Origin: Burkholderiales bacterium
GTDB taxonomy: Bacteria > Pseudomonadota > Gammaproteobacteria > Burkholderiales > JAEUOS01
DNA: 57,543 nt
NCBI GenBank assembly: GCA_016790695.1
Contig: JAEUOS010000048.1
Location: 1-57,543 of the forward strand
Direction: 5' to 3'
Within the stretch, counting starts at the first letter, position 1, and each line of letters opens with the position of its first letter. Of the stretch, positions 28,097-37,906 are shown piece by piece. Position numbers and translations under genes: made by a program. The notes under the pieces are model-generated. The model searched no databases and was not told the DNA's origin. It worked only from the letters and a program-made list of their open reading frames with translations.

Positions 28097-29257
28097 TCAC
28101 GGGCGCGCCGCCGCGCGCGGCCGCCACAGCACCAGCACGGCCGCCAGCACGTCGACGCCGGCACAGAACAGGAGCGGCACCACGTAGGCGCCGCTCGCGT
28201 CGCGCAGCAGCCCGAGCGCGGCCGGGCCGAACGCATAGGTGAGGCCGGCGACCGCGGTGGCGAGGCTGGCGATGGTGGCGAACTGGGCCGCGGGGAACTC
28301 GCGCTGGATCACCAGCGGCGGCAGGGTGATGATGTTGCCGACACCGAGCCCGTAGGCGGCGCAGGCGGCATAGAGCACCGCCGGCGACCGGGTGTGCGCG
28401 ATCGCCGCCAGGGCGGCGGCGTGCAGCAGCAGGAGCAGCGCCGCCGCGCCGCGCGGGCTGACGCGGTCGATGAAGAATCCGAGCCCGACGCGGCCGATGA
28501 TCGCGAAGGCGCCGGTCAGGGCGACCGCGAATCCGGTGTTGACGTTGCCCAGGATCGGCTCGAGCGCGGCGTACTGGTGCATCAGGAATCCCGCCTGCGC
28601 GGCGATGCCCAGCGAGAACGGCACGGCCATGCTCCAGAAGCCGATGTCGCCGAGGATGCGGCCCTTGCTCCAGGGCGCCTCGACGGCATCCGCGCTCGGC
28701 GGCGCCCACGCCGCGGACGGGCGGTCGACCCAGGCGAGGACCATCGGCACGAGCAGCAGGGCGAACAGCAGCACGCTCGCGGCAACCGCCGCGCGAAAGC
28801 CGAGCCATGCGGTCATGCCGACCAGGAGCGGCACCACCACCACGCTGCCGGCGCTCGCGCCATTGAGGGCCAGGCTCATCGCCAGCCCGCGCCGCTTGTC
28901 GAACCACAGCCCGAGGACGGTGACGATCGCGGCCAGGCTGGTGCCGGCCCAGCCGGCGGCCATCAGGATGTAGACCGCATAGAGCTGCCACGGCGTCTGG
29001 ACCTGCGGGATCAGGGCGGCCGAGAGCCCGAGCGTGGCCGCGGCGGCGAGCACGAAGCGCCGCGGCCCGACGCGGGCGATGCCGTCGGCGGTGAACGCCA
29101 CGAGGACGCCGCCGACCAGGTAGTAGGCGGTGGTGGCGCCCGAGATCAGGCTGGTCGACCAGCCATGCTGGCGCTGCAGTTCCGCCAGGAAGACGCCGTG
29201 GCCGTAGAACCCGAAGCCCCAGGCGCAGGTGGCGAGGACGAAGCAGGCGAGCACCAC
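28097..29257 (-). CDS. Major facilitator superfamily transporter
   Basis: At least 386 residues with 12 hydrophobic helices in two halves of six and a central loop (WVDRPSAAWAPPSADAVEAP). The motif-A-like loop is FTADGIARVGPRRFVL. It resembles oxalate/formate- or monocarboxylate-type carriers. The first usable start is GTG 29257, but the in-frame codons before it (DETSWRHPGWR) continue naturally into the first helix and contain no ATG, GTG, TTG or CTG, so the true N-terminus may be longer, using a rare start. Confidence 0.85.
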   Translation of the reverse strand: MVLACFVLATCAWGFGFYGHGVFLAELQRQHGWSTSLISGATTAYYLVGGVLVAFTADGIARVGPRRFVLAAAATLGLSAALIPQVQTPWQLYAVYILMAAGWAGTSLAAIVTVLGLWFDKRRGLAMSLALNGASAGSVVVVPLLVGMTAWLGFRAAVAASVLLFALLLVPMVLAWVDRPSAAWAPPSADAVEAPWSKGRILGDIGFWSMAVPFSLGIAAQAGFLMHQYAALEPILGNVNTGFAVALTGAFAIIGRVGLGFFIDRVSPRGAAALLLLLHAAALAAIAHTRSPAVLYAACAAYGLGVGNIITLPPLVIQREFPAAQFATIASLATAVAGLTYAFGPAALGLLRDASGAYVVPLLFCAGVDVLAAVLVLWRPRAAARP

Positions 29258-29387
29258 CCGCCAGCCCGGGTGACGCCAGGAGGTTTCGTCGACCGGCGCG
29301 GTGCCGGAGTGGGGGGACGGATCGATGGCGGGGCGGACGGCGGGGCAGGGGGGGCCGGCGCGTGCCGGATCGGACCGGGCGTGCCGG

Positions 29388-30338
29388 TCAGTGCAGCGCC
29401 TCGGCGGGGGCGTCGACCATGGTGACGCCGGCGAGGCCGGTGGCCTGCACCGCCTTGCGCAGCCATTCGATGGCGGCGCCGCGCGGGAAGCTGCGGCGCC
29501 ACGCGAGGGCGACGCGGCGCCCGGGCGCCGGTGCGCTGAACGGTCGGTACGCGATCAGCGGCCGCTTCGGCTGCCGCGGCGGGATCGCGGAGGCCGGCAT
29601 CACCGTCAGCCCGACGCCCGAGGCGACCATGTGGCGGATGGTCTCGAGCGACGAGCCCTCGAAGGTCTTCTGGATGCCCTCGGCGCTGCTGGCGGAAAAG
29701 CGCATCAATTCGGGACACACCTGCAGCACCTGGTCGCGCAGGCAATGCCCGCTGCCGAGCAGCAGCATGGTCTCCTTCTTGAGATCGGCGGCCGGGATCG
29801 ACTTGCGCGCGGTCCACGGGTGGCCGGCCGGCAACGCGACCAGGAACGGCTCGTCGTACAGCGGCTGCATCATCAGCCCGGACTCGGCGAACGGCTGGGC
29901 CAGGATCGCGACGTCGATGTCGCCGCTCTTGAGCATCTCGAGCAGGCGCACCGTGAAGTTCTCCTCGATCACCAGCGGCATGTGCGGTGCGCTGCGGATC
30001 GCGCGCGGCACCAGCGACGGCAGCAGGTAGGGCGCGATCGAATAGATCACGCCCACGCGCAGCGGGCCGGCGAGCGGGTCGCGGCGCTGCTTGACCATCT
30101 CCTTGATCGCGCCGGCCGCCTCGAGGACGCGCTGCGCCTGGGCCACGACCTCGGCACCGACCGCGGTCACGCTGACCTCGGACTGGCTGCGCTCGAACAG
30201 CGGCACGCCGAGTTCGTCCTCGAGCTTCTTCACCGCCACCGACAGCGTCGGCTGGCTGACGAAGCAGGCCTCCGCGGCCCGGCCGAAGTGGCGCTCGCGG
30301 GCGACCGCGACGATGTAGCGCAGTTCGGTCAGGGTCAT
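29388..30338 (-). CDS. oxyR: Hydrogen peroxide-sensing LysR regulator
   Basis: 316 residues: a LysR helix-turn-helix (residues 1-60, HFGRAAEACFVSQPTLSVAV) and an effector domain. C199 and C208 lie in GHCLRDQVLQVC, the redox disulfide pair with exactly the E. coli numbering; SLETIRHMVASGVGLTVMPA also matches OxyR. It activates peroxide defence when oxidised. No katG, ahpC or recG is seen beside it; the neighbours are an MFS gene and a parvulin. ATG 30338. Confidence 0.93.
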   Translation of the reverse strand: MTLTELRYIVAVARERHFGRAAEACFVSQPTLSVAVKKLEDELGVPLFERSQSEVSVTAVGAEVVAQAQRVLEAAGAIKEMVKQRRDPLAGPLRVGVIYSIAPYLLPSLVPRAIRSAPHMPLVIEENFTVRLLEMLKSGDIDVAILAQPFAESGLMMQPLYDEPFLVALPAGHPWTARKSIPAADLKKETMLLLGSGHCLRDQVLQVCPELMRFSASSAEGIQKTFEGSSLETIRHMVASGVGLTVMPASAIPPRQPKRPLIAYRPFSAPAPGRRVALAWRRSFPRGAAIEWLRKAVQATGLAGVTMVDAPAEALH

Positions 30339-30364
30339 GGCGCAGGCCGCGGCGCGCAGCCCGG

Positions 30365-31147
30365 CTATTCGACCCGTGCCTTGCCGCGCAGCTCGCCCAT
30401 CATCTTGTCCATGCGCTGGCGCTGCAACTGCTGCGAGATCTGCGGGCGCGCCTGTTCGAGGCTGGGGAACTGCGACTCGCGCACGTCGTCGAGGCGGATC
30501 ACGTGGAAGCCGAACTGGGTGCGCACGGGCGTCTCGGTGGTCTCGCCCTTCTTGAGTCCCGCCATGGCGCGGCCGAACTCGGGCACGAAGGTGCCCGCGG
30601 TCGCCCAGTCGAGGTCGCCGCCGCGCTCGCGCGAGCCGGGATCGTCGGACTGCTTCGCAAGGTCCTCGAACCGCGCGCCGCCCTTGAGCTTGCCGATGAT
30701 GGCGCGCGCGAGCTCCTCGGTCTTGACCAGGATGTGGCGCGCCCGGAACTCGCGCTCGCCGCCCATCTCCTTGCGGATGCGGTCGTACTCGCCCTGGATG
30801 TCGGCGTCGGAGACCGGGTGCTTGCGCAGGTAGTCCTGCAGATAGGCGCGCACCAGAACGTTCTGGCGCGCGAACTCGAGCTGGCTCGCCACCTCCGGCG
30901 AGCGCGACAGGCCCATGCGCATCGCCTCCTGCATCATGATCTCGCGGTTGATCAGCTCGTCCTTGATCATCTGGCGCAGCTGCGGATTGTCGCCGCGCCC
31001 CTGCGCGACCAGCTCCTTGACCATGGCGTCGACGCGCGCGCTGGGAATGGCGACGCCGTTGACGCGGGCGACGTTCTGCGCCTGCACGGGCACGGCCAGT
31101 GCGGCCGCGCCGGCGGTCAGGGCCAGCAGGGTGAGGGTGCGGATCAT
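30365..31147 (-). CDS. Periplasmic parvulin-type peptidyl-prolyl isomerase
   Basis: 260 residues. Signal peptide 1-23 (AGAAALAVPVQAQ), a SurA-like N-terminal chaperone helix bundle, then a rotamase domain: FRARHILVKTEELARAII, FEDLAKQSDDPGSRERGGDL and TQFGFHVIRLDDV. It should assist folding of envelope proteins. It ends 26 bases from oxyR's start and its ATG overlaps the bolA stop in ATGA, so yciB-bolA-ppiC form one run. Confidence 0.92.
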   Translation of the reverse strand: MIRTLTLLALTAGAAALAVPVQAQNVARVNGVAIPSARVDAMVKELVAQGRGDNPQLRQMIKDELINREIMMQEAMRMGLSRSPEVASQLEFARQNVLVRAYLQDYLRKHPVSDADIQGEYDRIRKEMGGEREFRARHILVKTEELARAIIGKLKGGARFEDLAKQSDDPGSRERGGDLDWATAGTFVPEFGRAMAGLKKGETTETPVRTQFGFHVIRLDDVRESQFPSLEQARPQISQQLQRQRMDKMMGELRGKARVE

Positions 31148-31446
31148 GGGGTTTCCTTGCGGTGGGTTTGATCGGGGCGGAGGCGCGCCGCCTCCGCGGG
31201 TGTCAGGGTGGTGAGCGCGAGGGCGTGGATGCCCCCGCCCATCAGCGGGCCGAGCGCGTCGTAGACCAGGCGGTGCCGCGCCACGCGGGCGCAGCCGGCG
31301 AAGCGCTCGGCCACTACGGTGACGGTGTAGTGCCCGCCTTCGGCGGCGCCGGCGTGGCCGGCGTGCGCGGCACTGTCGTCGCGCACGTCGATCTCGAGCG
31401 GGGCGAGGGCGGCCAGGCGCGCACGGATGCGCTCGTCCATCGTCAT
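31144..31446 (-). CDS. bolA: BolA family protein
   Basis: 100 residues: ERIRARLAALAPLEIDVRDD, then GGHYTVTVVAERFAGCARVA and RHRLVYDALGPLMGGGIHAL with the conserved HAL end. BolA proteins work with monothiol glutaredoxins in iron-sulfur handling and affect cell shape. The N-terminal His-rich bit DDSAAHAGHAG is usual. ATG 31446 (or ATG 31440) overlaps the yciB stop, and its stop overlaps the parvulin start. Confidence 0.92.
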   Translation of the reverse strand: MTMDERIRARLAALAPLEIDVRDDSAAHAGHAGAAEGGHYTVTVVAERFAGCARVARHRLVYDALGPLMGGGIHALALTTLTPAEAARLRPDQTHRKETP

Positions 31447-32018
31447 GGCGGCGGCGGCGGATCGTCGGCGGCCGGCGCCGGTTCGGCCACCTCGGTCATG
31501 TGGCGATAGACGTAGAAGCCCTGCAGGACCATGAACACCAGGAGCGCGCCGTACATGCCGAAGACGCGGAACTTTCCCCACGCCTCCGGCGAGAGATAGG
31601 TCGCGACGTAGAGATTGGCGCCGCCGATGGCCGCGAAGTAGGCGACCCACATGAGGTTGAGCCGCGCCCACGCCCGCGCCGGCATCGCGATCTTGTCGGC
31701 GAGCATCAGCTGCAGCAGGTTCTTGCGGAACAGGATCGGCGCGCCGAGGAACACGAGCGCGAATCCCCAGTTGAGCACGGTCGGCTTGATCTTGATGAAG
31801 TAGTCGTCCTTGAGCAGCAGGGTGACGCTGCCGAAGACCACGATGGCGGCGAAGGTGATCGCGTGCATGCGCTTGATCCGGCCGTAGCGCAGCCGGCTGG
31901 CGCCCAGCTGGAGCAGCGCGGCCGCCATCGCGAGCTTGGTCGCGGTGAACATGTCGACCAGGCTGAACGCCACCAGCAGGAACGGCAGCGCCGGTACCAG
32001 GTCGATGAAGAAATCCAT
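31443..32018 (-). CDS. yciB: Inner membrane protein YciB (septation protein A)
   Basis: 191 residues with five or six helices: MDFFIDLVPALPFLLVAF at the start, AITFAAIVVFGSVTLLLKDD, NWGFALVFLGAPILFRKNLL and WVAYFAAIGGANLYVATYLS. These are hallmarks of YciB/IspZ, implicated in cell envelope synthesis and division. The Pro-rich C-terminus (ADDPPPPP) is an ordinary variant. First gene of the yciB-bolA-parvulin run. Confidence 0.95.
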   Translation of the reverse strand: MDFFIDLVPALPFLLVAFSLVDMFTATKLAMAAALLQLGASRLRYGRIKRMHAITFAAIVVFGSVTLLLKDDYFIKIKPTVLNWGFALVFLGAPILFRKNLLQLMLADKIAMPARAWARLNLMWVAYFAAIGGANLYVATYLSPEAWGKFRVFGMYGALLVFMVLQGFYVYRHMTEVAEPAPAADDPPPPP

Positions 32019-32112
32019 AGGAACGCGATTCTACTGTGGCCGGACCCGCCGCATTCCCGCGGGCGCCTCCGGCCGCGGGCGCCGCGTGCCGCGGCGACGG
32101 TGCGCGGCGACG

Positions 32113-32511
32113 CTAGCGCGGCGAGAACTTGAGGGAGGCCGAATTGATGCAATAGCGCAGGCCGGTGGGCGCGGGACCGTCCTCGAACACGTGGCCCTGG
32201 TGGGCGCCGCAGGCGGCGCAGTGCACCTCGGTGCGGCGCATGAAGAAGGAATTGTCCGACTGGGTCTCGATGTTCGCGTCGACGGCCGGCTGCCAGAAGC
32301 TCGGCCATCCGGTGCCCGAGTCGAACTTGTGGCGCGAATCCCACAGCGGCGCATCGCAGCACACGCAGAGATAGACGCCGTCGGCGTGGTGATCATGGTA
32401 GGCGCCGGTGAAGGCGCGCTCGGTGCCGTGCTTGCGCGTGACCTGGTACTGCAGCGGCGAGAGCTGGGCCTGCCATTCCTTGTCGGTCTTCGCGATTTTC
32501 GGGTGGGTCAT
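32113..32511 (-). CDS. msrB: Peptide-methionine (R)-S-oxide reductase
   Basis: 132 residues. Zinc cysteines C49/C52 (LCVCCDAP) and C98/C101 ([13 protein letters not shown]); the active site [13 protein letters not shown] and catalytic C121 in [11 protein letters not shown]. It repairs methionine-R-sulfoxide in oxidised proteins. Typical Msr neighbourhood: yciB, bolA, parvulin. ATG 32511; the gene is divergent from the CHAT gene with 119 bases between starts. Confidence 0.96.
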   Translation of the reverse strand: MTHPKIAKTDKEWQAQLSPLQYQVTRKHGTERAFTGAYHDHHADGVYLCVCCDAPLWDSRHKFDSGTGWPSFWQPAVDANIETQSDNSFFMRRTEVHCAACGAHQGHVFEDGPAPTGLRYCINSASLKFSPR

Positions 32512-32630
32512 GGGTGCCGGTCCGGAAGTTGGGCGCGATGGGATACTCTTGGGCCTTGCGCGGGGCCATCCGGCGCCGCAGGTGCCCCGGCATGTCGCCG
32601 CAGGCAGCGTGTCAGTGACTCGGAGGCGGT

Positions 32631-35600
32631 TTGGCAAGCGCACTGCAGCGGGTACGCCATTGTATCGTCGCCGGTGCGCTGCTCGCGGGCTGGGCCGTCG
32701 CGCTCGGCCAGGGATCCGCGGTGCGCTCGCTGCGCGACGCGCAGGCCTGGCAGGAGTGGCACGGCAAGGCCGAGGAGGCGCTGCGCGCCGGGGATTTCGC
32801 TGCGGCGGCGGAGGCCGCGCGCCGGGCGCTGGGCGCCGGCGACGCCGGATTCGCGCCGGGCGACCCCAATCTCGCCGCCAGCCAGTCGGTGCTGGGAGCG
32901 GCGCTGCTGCGTGCCGGCAACGCGGCGGCGGCCGAGCAGGCCTTCCGCGCGGCCCTCGCGATCTACGAGCAGCGCTTCGGCGGCGAGCACGAGTTCGTCG
33001 GCGCCATGCTCAACAATCTCGGCCTGGCCGTCGAGCGCCAGGGCAACTTCGCCGGCGCCGAGCTGCTGCTGCGGCGCGCGCTCGCGATCAAGCAGAAGCT
33101 GCAGGGGGAGGCCCACCCGGACACCGCGGTCACGCTCGCCAACCTCGCGCGCGTGCTCGACCGCCAGGGACGCAGCGGGCAGCTGGCGGCGCGTGCCGGC
33201 GGCGGCGATGCGCCGGGCCCGGCCCGCCGGCCAGCCGGCACGGGTGCCGCGGCCGTGCCCGAGGGTGGCGCCGTTGCCGCGCCGGCGCCGGGCGTTGCCG
33301 CGGGGTCCCGCGACGCCCAGGCGGAGTCGCTGCACCGCAGCGCGCTGGCGGTGCACGAGCGCGAACTCGGCAGCGAGCACCCGACGACCCTGGCGACGCT
33401 GACCAATCTCGGCAACGTGATGCTCCTGGCCGGTCGCTACGCCGAAGCCGAGGCGGTGTTCCGGCGCGTCCTGGCCGCGCGCGAGAAGGTGCAGGGCGCC
33501 GACCACCCGGACACGGCGCTGGCGCTCAACAACGTCGCCAATGCGCTGTTCGAGCAGAGCCGCCAGGAGGAGGGGGGCGCGCCGGCGGCGCTCGACATGA
33601 CGCCGGCACGCCGCGCCCGGGTCGGCGCCATGCCGGCGCGGCCGATGCCCGAGGCGGAGGCGCTGTACCGCCGCGCACTCGCGATCCAGGAACGCGCCGC
33701 GGACGACGCCGGCCCGGCGCTGGCGGCGACGCTCAACAACCTGGCGGTGCTCATCGCCGGGCGCGGCCGCTTCGACGAGGCGGAGCCGCTGCATCGTCGC
33801 GCGCTCGAGATCGCCGAACGCGTGCTGGGCCCGGCACACCTCGACACCGCGAGCATGCAGACCACGCTGGCGATCACCTACGATCGCCAGGGCCGGCTGG
33901 CGGAGGCCGAGCGTCTCTACGCGCGGGCCGTCGCCACCGCGCGCGAGGCCAAGGTGTGGCGCAACCTCCTGGTCAACGCCAGCAGCATGGGCTACAGCCT
34001 CGCGCGGCGCGGCCGGCTGCGCGAGGCGCTGCCCTACTATCGCGAGGCGGTCGACGCGCTCGACGCGCTGTATGCGGAGTCGCGCGGCCTGGCCGAGGAG
34101 TCGCGCCAGGCGTTTCTCGGGCAGTTCGCCTACGTCTATCGCGAGCTGATCCGGATCCTGGCGACGCTGGGCGCCCAGGGGGACGGCGCCGGGCTCGACC
34201 GCGAGGCGCTCGCGGTGGCGTCGCGCGGACAGTCGCGCGTGTTCTCGGAGATGCTGCGCCAGGCCGACGTGGCGCGCTTTTCCGGGGATCCGCGGTTCCA
34301 GGCCCTGCGCGACGAGCGCGACGCCGTCGTCGGCACGCTCGCGGGGGCGCGCTACGCCCTGCTGTCGGTGACCCGGTCCCAGGCCGATGCCGCGGCGCGG
34401 CGCGCGCAGCTGACGGCCGAGACGGCGGCGGCGGAAGCCGCGCTCGCGCGCGTCGAGGACCGGCTCTGGCGCGAGTTCCCGCGCTACATGGAACTCGCCA
34501 ATCCGCGGCCGGTCACGGTCGACGACCTGCAGCAGCGCCTGCTCCGGCCCGGCGAGGCGCTCGTCACCTTCGCCCTGCTGGGCAACGAGACGGTGATCTT
34601 CGCGGTCACCCGGGAGCGGTTCCGGATGGCGGTGTCGAAGGTCTCGCGCGAGGAAATCGCGCGCCGCGTCGCGCTGGTGCGCCGGCCGATGGAGCGCATC
34701 GGCCAGGGCGATCCGCCGCTGGTGCTGCGCCAGGTCGACCCCGCGAACCTGGCCGCGCTGTACCGCGACCTGCTGCAGCCGGTCGCCGACGTGCTCGCGG
34801 GCGCGCGCGGCGTACTGGTGGTGGCCGACGGTGCGCTGTATGCGCTGCCGCTGGAACTGCTGGTCACGCGCTACGGCGAGGCGGAGCGCACGCGCTTCGC
34901 CGCCGCGCGCAGCGCGGGCGACGGCAGCGCCGAGCGGCCCTTCCTGGCCGAGTATGCGACGCTTCCCTATGCCGGCGCGGCGCATCGCTTCACCTACCTG
35001 CCGTCGCTGGCGGCGCTGGCCTCGCAGCGGCTGTCGCCGAAGCCGGCGCCGCGCCATGGCCGCGAACTGGTGGCGTTCGCCGACCCGGTGTTCGCCGCCG
35101 AGGACGGCGGCGCGCAGATGGGGCCGGCGACCCGCGCGCTCCTCGGGGCGCTCGCGCAGGACGCGCCGGGGGGCGGCGCGCGCATCCCGCGCCTGCCCGA
35201 GACGGCGCAGGAGGCGCGCGAGGTCGCCGCGCTGGTCGGCGAGCCCGCCGCCGTGTTCCTGCGGCGCGAGGCGCAGGAGGCGCGCGTCAAGTCGGGCGTG
35301 CTCAGGGACGCGCGCTACGTGCTCTTCGCCACGCACGGCTTCCTCGGCGCCGACTTCCTGCAGGGGGTCGACGTCGCGGGGGACGGCGAGGCGCGCTCCG
35401 GCCGCGGCCGTGCCGGCGTGCTCGCGCAGCCCGCGCTGGCGCTGACGCTGACCGGCGACCTTGGCGGCGAGGACGGCCTGCTGTCGATGCGCGAGGTCAT
35501 CGAGGACCTCGAGCTCGGCGCCGAACTGGTCGTCCTGTCGGCCTGCAACACGGCCGGCGAGGCGCAGGCGGCCGGCAACGGCGAGGGATTCGCCGGACTG

Positions 35601-35843
35601 ACCCGCGCCTTCATGTACGCGGGCGCGCGGCGCCTGCTGGTGAGCCATTGGGCGGTCGAGAGCGAGGCGACGCTGGGCCTGGTGACCGGCGCGTTCCGCG
35701 AACTCAAGTCCGGCAGCGCCGCGATCGACGCGCTGCCGGCCGCGCAGGCGAAACTGGCGGCGACCCGCTTCAGCGCGGGCGGGCGCCACTATGCGCGCGC
35801 CCATCCGTTCTTCTGGTCGCCCTTCGTCCTGGTGGGGGACTAG
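32631..35843 (+). CDS. Secreted TPR-CHAT (caspase-fold) protein
   Basis: 1070 residues. A signal sequence ([17 protein letters not shown]) is followed by TPR units over about residues 40-480, e.g. [19 protein letters not shown] and [20 protein letters not shown]. Two Ala/Gly/Pro-rich linkers (about 183-222 and 310-340) interrupt them. The C-terminal CHAT domain has the caspase dyad: H902 in LFATHGFLG and C972 in [10 protein letters not shown]. The start is TTG 32631 with GGAGG four bases upstream; no ATG fits. The CHASE2 cyclase starts 4 bases after its stop. The protease target is unknown; the peptide signal would place it in the periplasm or outside. Confidence 0.9.
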   Translation: MASALQRVRHCIVAGALLAGWAVALGQGSAVRSLRDAQAWQEWHGKAEEALRAGDFAAAAEAARRALGAGDAGFAPGDPNLAASQSVLGAALLRAGNAAAAEQAFRAALAIYEQRFGGEHEFVGAMLNNLGLAVERQGNFAGAELLLRRALAIKQKLQGEAHPDTAVTLANLARVLDRQGRSGQLAARAGGGDAPGPARRPAGTGAAAVPEGGAVAAPAPGVAAGSRDAQAESLHRSALAVHERELGSEHPTTLATLTNLGNVMLLAGRYAEAEAVFRRVLAAREKVQGADHPDTALALNNVANALFEQSRQEEGGAPAALDMTPARRARVGAMPARPMPEAEALYRRALAIQERAADDAGPALAATLNNLAVLIAGRGRFDEAEPLHRRALEIAERVLGPAHLDTASMQTTLAITYDRQGRLAEAERLYARAVATAREAKVWRNLLVNASSMGYSLARRGRLREALPYYREAVDALDALYAESRGLAEESRQAFLGQFAYVYRELIRILATLGAQGDGAGLDREALAVASRGQSRVFSEMLRQADVARFSGDPRFQALRDERDAVVGTLAGARYALLSVTRSQADAAARRAQLTAETAAAEAALARVEDRLWREFPRYMELANPRPVTVDDLQQRLLRPGEALVTFALLGNETVIFAVTRERFRMAVSKVSREEIARRVALVRRPMERIGQGDPPLVLRQVDPANLAALYRDLLQPVADVLAGARGVLVVADGALYALPLELLVTRYGEAERTRFAAARSAGDGSAERPFLAEYATLPYAGAAHRFTYLPSLAALASQRLSPKPAPRHGRELVAFADPVFAAEDGGAQMGPATRALLGALAQDAPGGGARIPRLPETAQEAREVAALVGEPAAVFLRREAQEARVKSGVLRDARYVLFATHGFLGADFLQGVDVAGDGEARSGRGRAGVLAQPALALTLTGDLGGEDGLLSMREVIEDLELGAELVVLSACNTAGEAQAAGNGEGFAGLTRAFMYAGARRLLVSHWAVESEATLGLVTGAFRELKSGSAAIDALPAAQAKLAATRFSAGGRHYARAHPFFWSPFVLVGD

Positions 35844-35847
35844 GCCG

Positions 35848-37767
35848 ATGACGCGCCGGACCTGGTCTGCGCGGACGCTGGCGCGCCGCGCCCGGCGCTT
35901 CGCCCAGGTCGCCGCGGCCACCGCCGCCTGCGTCCTGACGGCGCAGTTCCAGGGCGCGCTCGACGTCCTCGACGACTTCTATTACGACGCCTGGCACCAC
36001 CTGGCCGGCAAGCGCCGCGAGGCCGGTCACGTCGCCATCGCCTCGGTCGACGACGACACGTTCCTGAAGCTGAAGGACGACCCGCTGGCCTTCTGGCAGC
36101 CGCATTTCGCGCGCGCGATGGCGGTGCTCGAGGACGCCGGCGCGCGCGTGATCGGGCTCGACTTCGTCTACGCGACCAGCGCCGAGACCTGGCTCAAGCG
36201 CCTCGACCTGCCGGACACGGAGATCAGCCGCACCTACGACAGCGCGTTCCGCGAGCGCCTGGCGGCGGGCGGCAAGATCCTGGTCGGCCACCTGATCGAG
36301 AACTCGCGCGGCGCGTCGGAGCTGGTGCTGCCGCCGCCCGAGCACTACTTCCTGCTGCCGGGCCAGCTGCAGGACGTCGGCCTGGCCAACCTGTTTCCCG
36401 ACCGCGATTCCATCGTCCGGCGCTTCTATCCGGTGCTCGTGACCCAGCCGGGGGTCCCGGGGATCGGCTTTTCCACCCAGCTCGCGCTGCGCGCCGCGGG
36501 CCAGGACCCGGGGGCGTCCGTCTGGGAGGTCGGCGGCGCGGCGCTGCCGCGCAGCGTCGCGGCGCGCACCATCGGCTATGTCGGGCCGCCGAACTCGATC
36601 CCGCGCGTGTCGATGGCGCGCCTGCTCGAGCCCGGGGCCGCTGCGTTGCCGGAGGTACGCGCGCTCAAGGGACGGGTGGTGATCATCACGGCGCACGATT
36701 CCTCGAGCCTGCAGGACACGCACCTGACGCCCTATTCGCGCGGCCTGGTCGGGTTCGCGCGCACCCAGATGACCGGCGGCGAGGTGCATGCCAACATCGT
36801 CGAGACGCTGCTGTCCGGGCGCTACCCGCGCGCGCCGCATGCCGGCGCGGTCGCGGCGGCGATCGGCGCCTTCGCGCTGCTGGCCGCAGCCCTGTTCCTG
36901 CGGCTGCATCCCCTGACTGGCGCCGCATGCGGCGCGGCCGCGGCGCTGCTCGCCGCCGGCGCCGGGTACGTCGCGTTCCGCGCGGACTGGATCGCCCCGG
37001 TGGCCGCGCTGCAGGCCTGCCTCCTGCTCGGGTTCCTGCTGACCATCGGCCTGCGCCTGACCGGCGAGGAGCGCGCGCGCCGCCGCCTGCGCACCATGTT
37101 CGGCTCCTACGTCTCCGCCGAGGTGGTCGACCTCCTGCTTGCCCGGCAGAGCGGCGGGGACGCCGTCGATCTTCGCGGCGAGGAGATGACCGTCACCGTG
37201 CTGTTCTCCGACATCCGCAACTTCACCACCCTGTCCGAGAAGCTCTCCGCGCACGAGGTGGTCGAGATGCTCAACACCTATTTCGCGCGGGTGTGCGAGC
37301 CGATCCTGGCCGAGCGCGGCAACGTCAACAAGTACATCGGCGACGCCGTGATGGCGATGTTCGGCGCGCCGGTCTCCTATCCGGACCACGCGCGGCGCGC
37401 GGTCCGCGCCGCGCTGGGCATGCTGGCCGCGGCCGACGACTTCAAGTCATGGATGGCGCAGCGCTTCGGCGACCGCGACCTGCCCGAGTTCGCCATCGGC
37501 ATCGGCCTGCACACGGGGGTGGTCGTGTCCGGCGACATCGGCACCGAGAAGCGGCGCGAGTACACCATCATCGGCGACACGGTGAACACGGCATCGCGCC
37601 TCGAAGGGATGACCAAGGCGCTCGGCTGGCGCATCGTCGCCAGCCGCGCGACGCTGGAAGCCGCCGGCCCCGGCGTCGCGGCCGGGCGGCGCGACAGCGT
37701 CGCCGTCAAGGGGCGCACCGGCAGCGTCGACGTGGTGGAGATCCTCGGCGTGCGGGAGATTGTTTGA
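35848..37767 (+). CDS. CHASE2-domain class III adenylate cyclase
   Basis: 639 residues. An N-terminal helix (VAAATAACVLTAQF) leads into a periplasmic CHASE2 sensor (VAIASVDDDTFLKL, ARVIGLDFVYAT, GRVVIITAHDSSSLQDTH), then three helices (about 330-410) and a cytoplasmic cyclase. All canonical residues are present: metal D455 (FSDIRNFT) and D499, K495 (NKYIGD), D577 (IIGDTVN), N580 and R584. Lys plus Asp in the purine pocket indicates ATP, hence cAMP. It probably transduces envelope state to cAMP. ATG 35848 lies 4 bases after the CHAT stop, so the two are coupled. Confidence 0.94.
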   Translation: MTRRTWSARTLARRARRFAQVAAATAACVLTAQFQGALDVLDDFYYDAWHHLAGKRREAGHVAIASVDDDTFLKLKDDPLAFWQPHFARAMAVLEDAGARVIGLDFVYATSAETWLKRLDLPDTEISRTYDSAFRERLAAGGKILVGHLIENSRGASELVLPPPEHYFLLPGQLQDVGLANLFPDRDSIVRRFYPVLVTQPGVPGIGFSTQLALRAAGQDPGASVWEVGGAALPRSVAARTIGYVGPPNSIPRVSMARLLEPGAAALPEVRALKGRVVIITAHDSSSLQDTHLTPYSRGLVGFARTQMTGGEVHANIVETLLSGRYPRAPHAGAVAAAIGAFALLAAALFLRLHPLTGAACGAAAALLAAGAGYVAFRADWIAPVAALQACLLLGFLLTIGLRLTGEERARRRLRTMFGSYVSAEVVDLLLARQSGGDAVDLRGEEMTVTVLFSDIRNFTTLSEKLSAHEVVEMLNTYFARVCEPILAERGNVNKYIGDAVMAMFGAPVSYPDHARRAVRAALGMLAAADDFKSWMAQRFGDRDLPEFAIGIGLHTGVVVSGDIGTEKRREYTIIGDTVNTASRLEGMTKALGWRIVASRATLEAAGPGVAAGRRDSVAVKGRTGSVDVVEILGVREIV

Positions 37768-37906
37768 ATGTTGGTGACATCGCGCACGTGCACGGTCGCC
37801 CGGCGGGCGCCGGTGTGACAAAGTGCCTATGGTGCGCGGCGTTCCGCGCCCACAATCGCAGTCACTGGCGACACGGGCCCGGCCGCGGGCAACGGAGGAT
37901 GAAATC

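Noticed and set aside
35770..37389. Minus-strand frame under the CHASE2 cyclase
   Set aside because: No recognisable domain; the plus-strand cyclase is complete with all catalytic residues.
37808..37830. TGTGA half-site after the cyclase gene as a cAMP receptor protein site
   Set aside because: Attractive next to a cyclase, but the second half (TCACA) is missing, so it is not better than chance.
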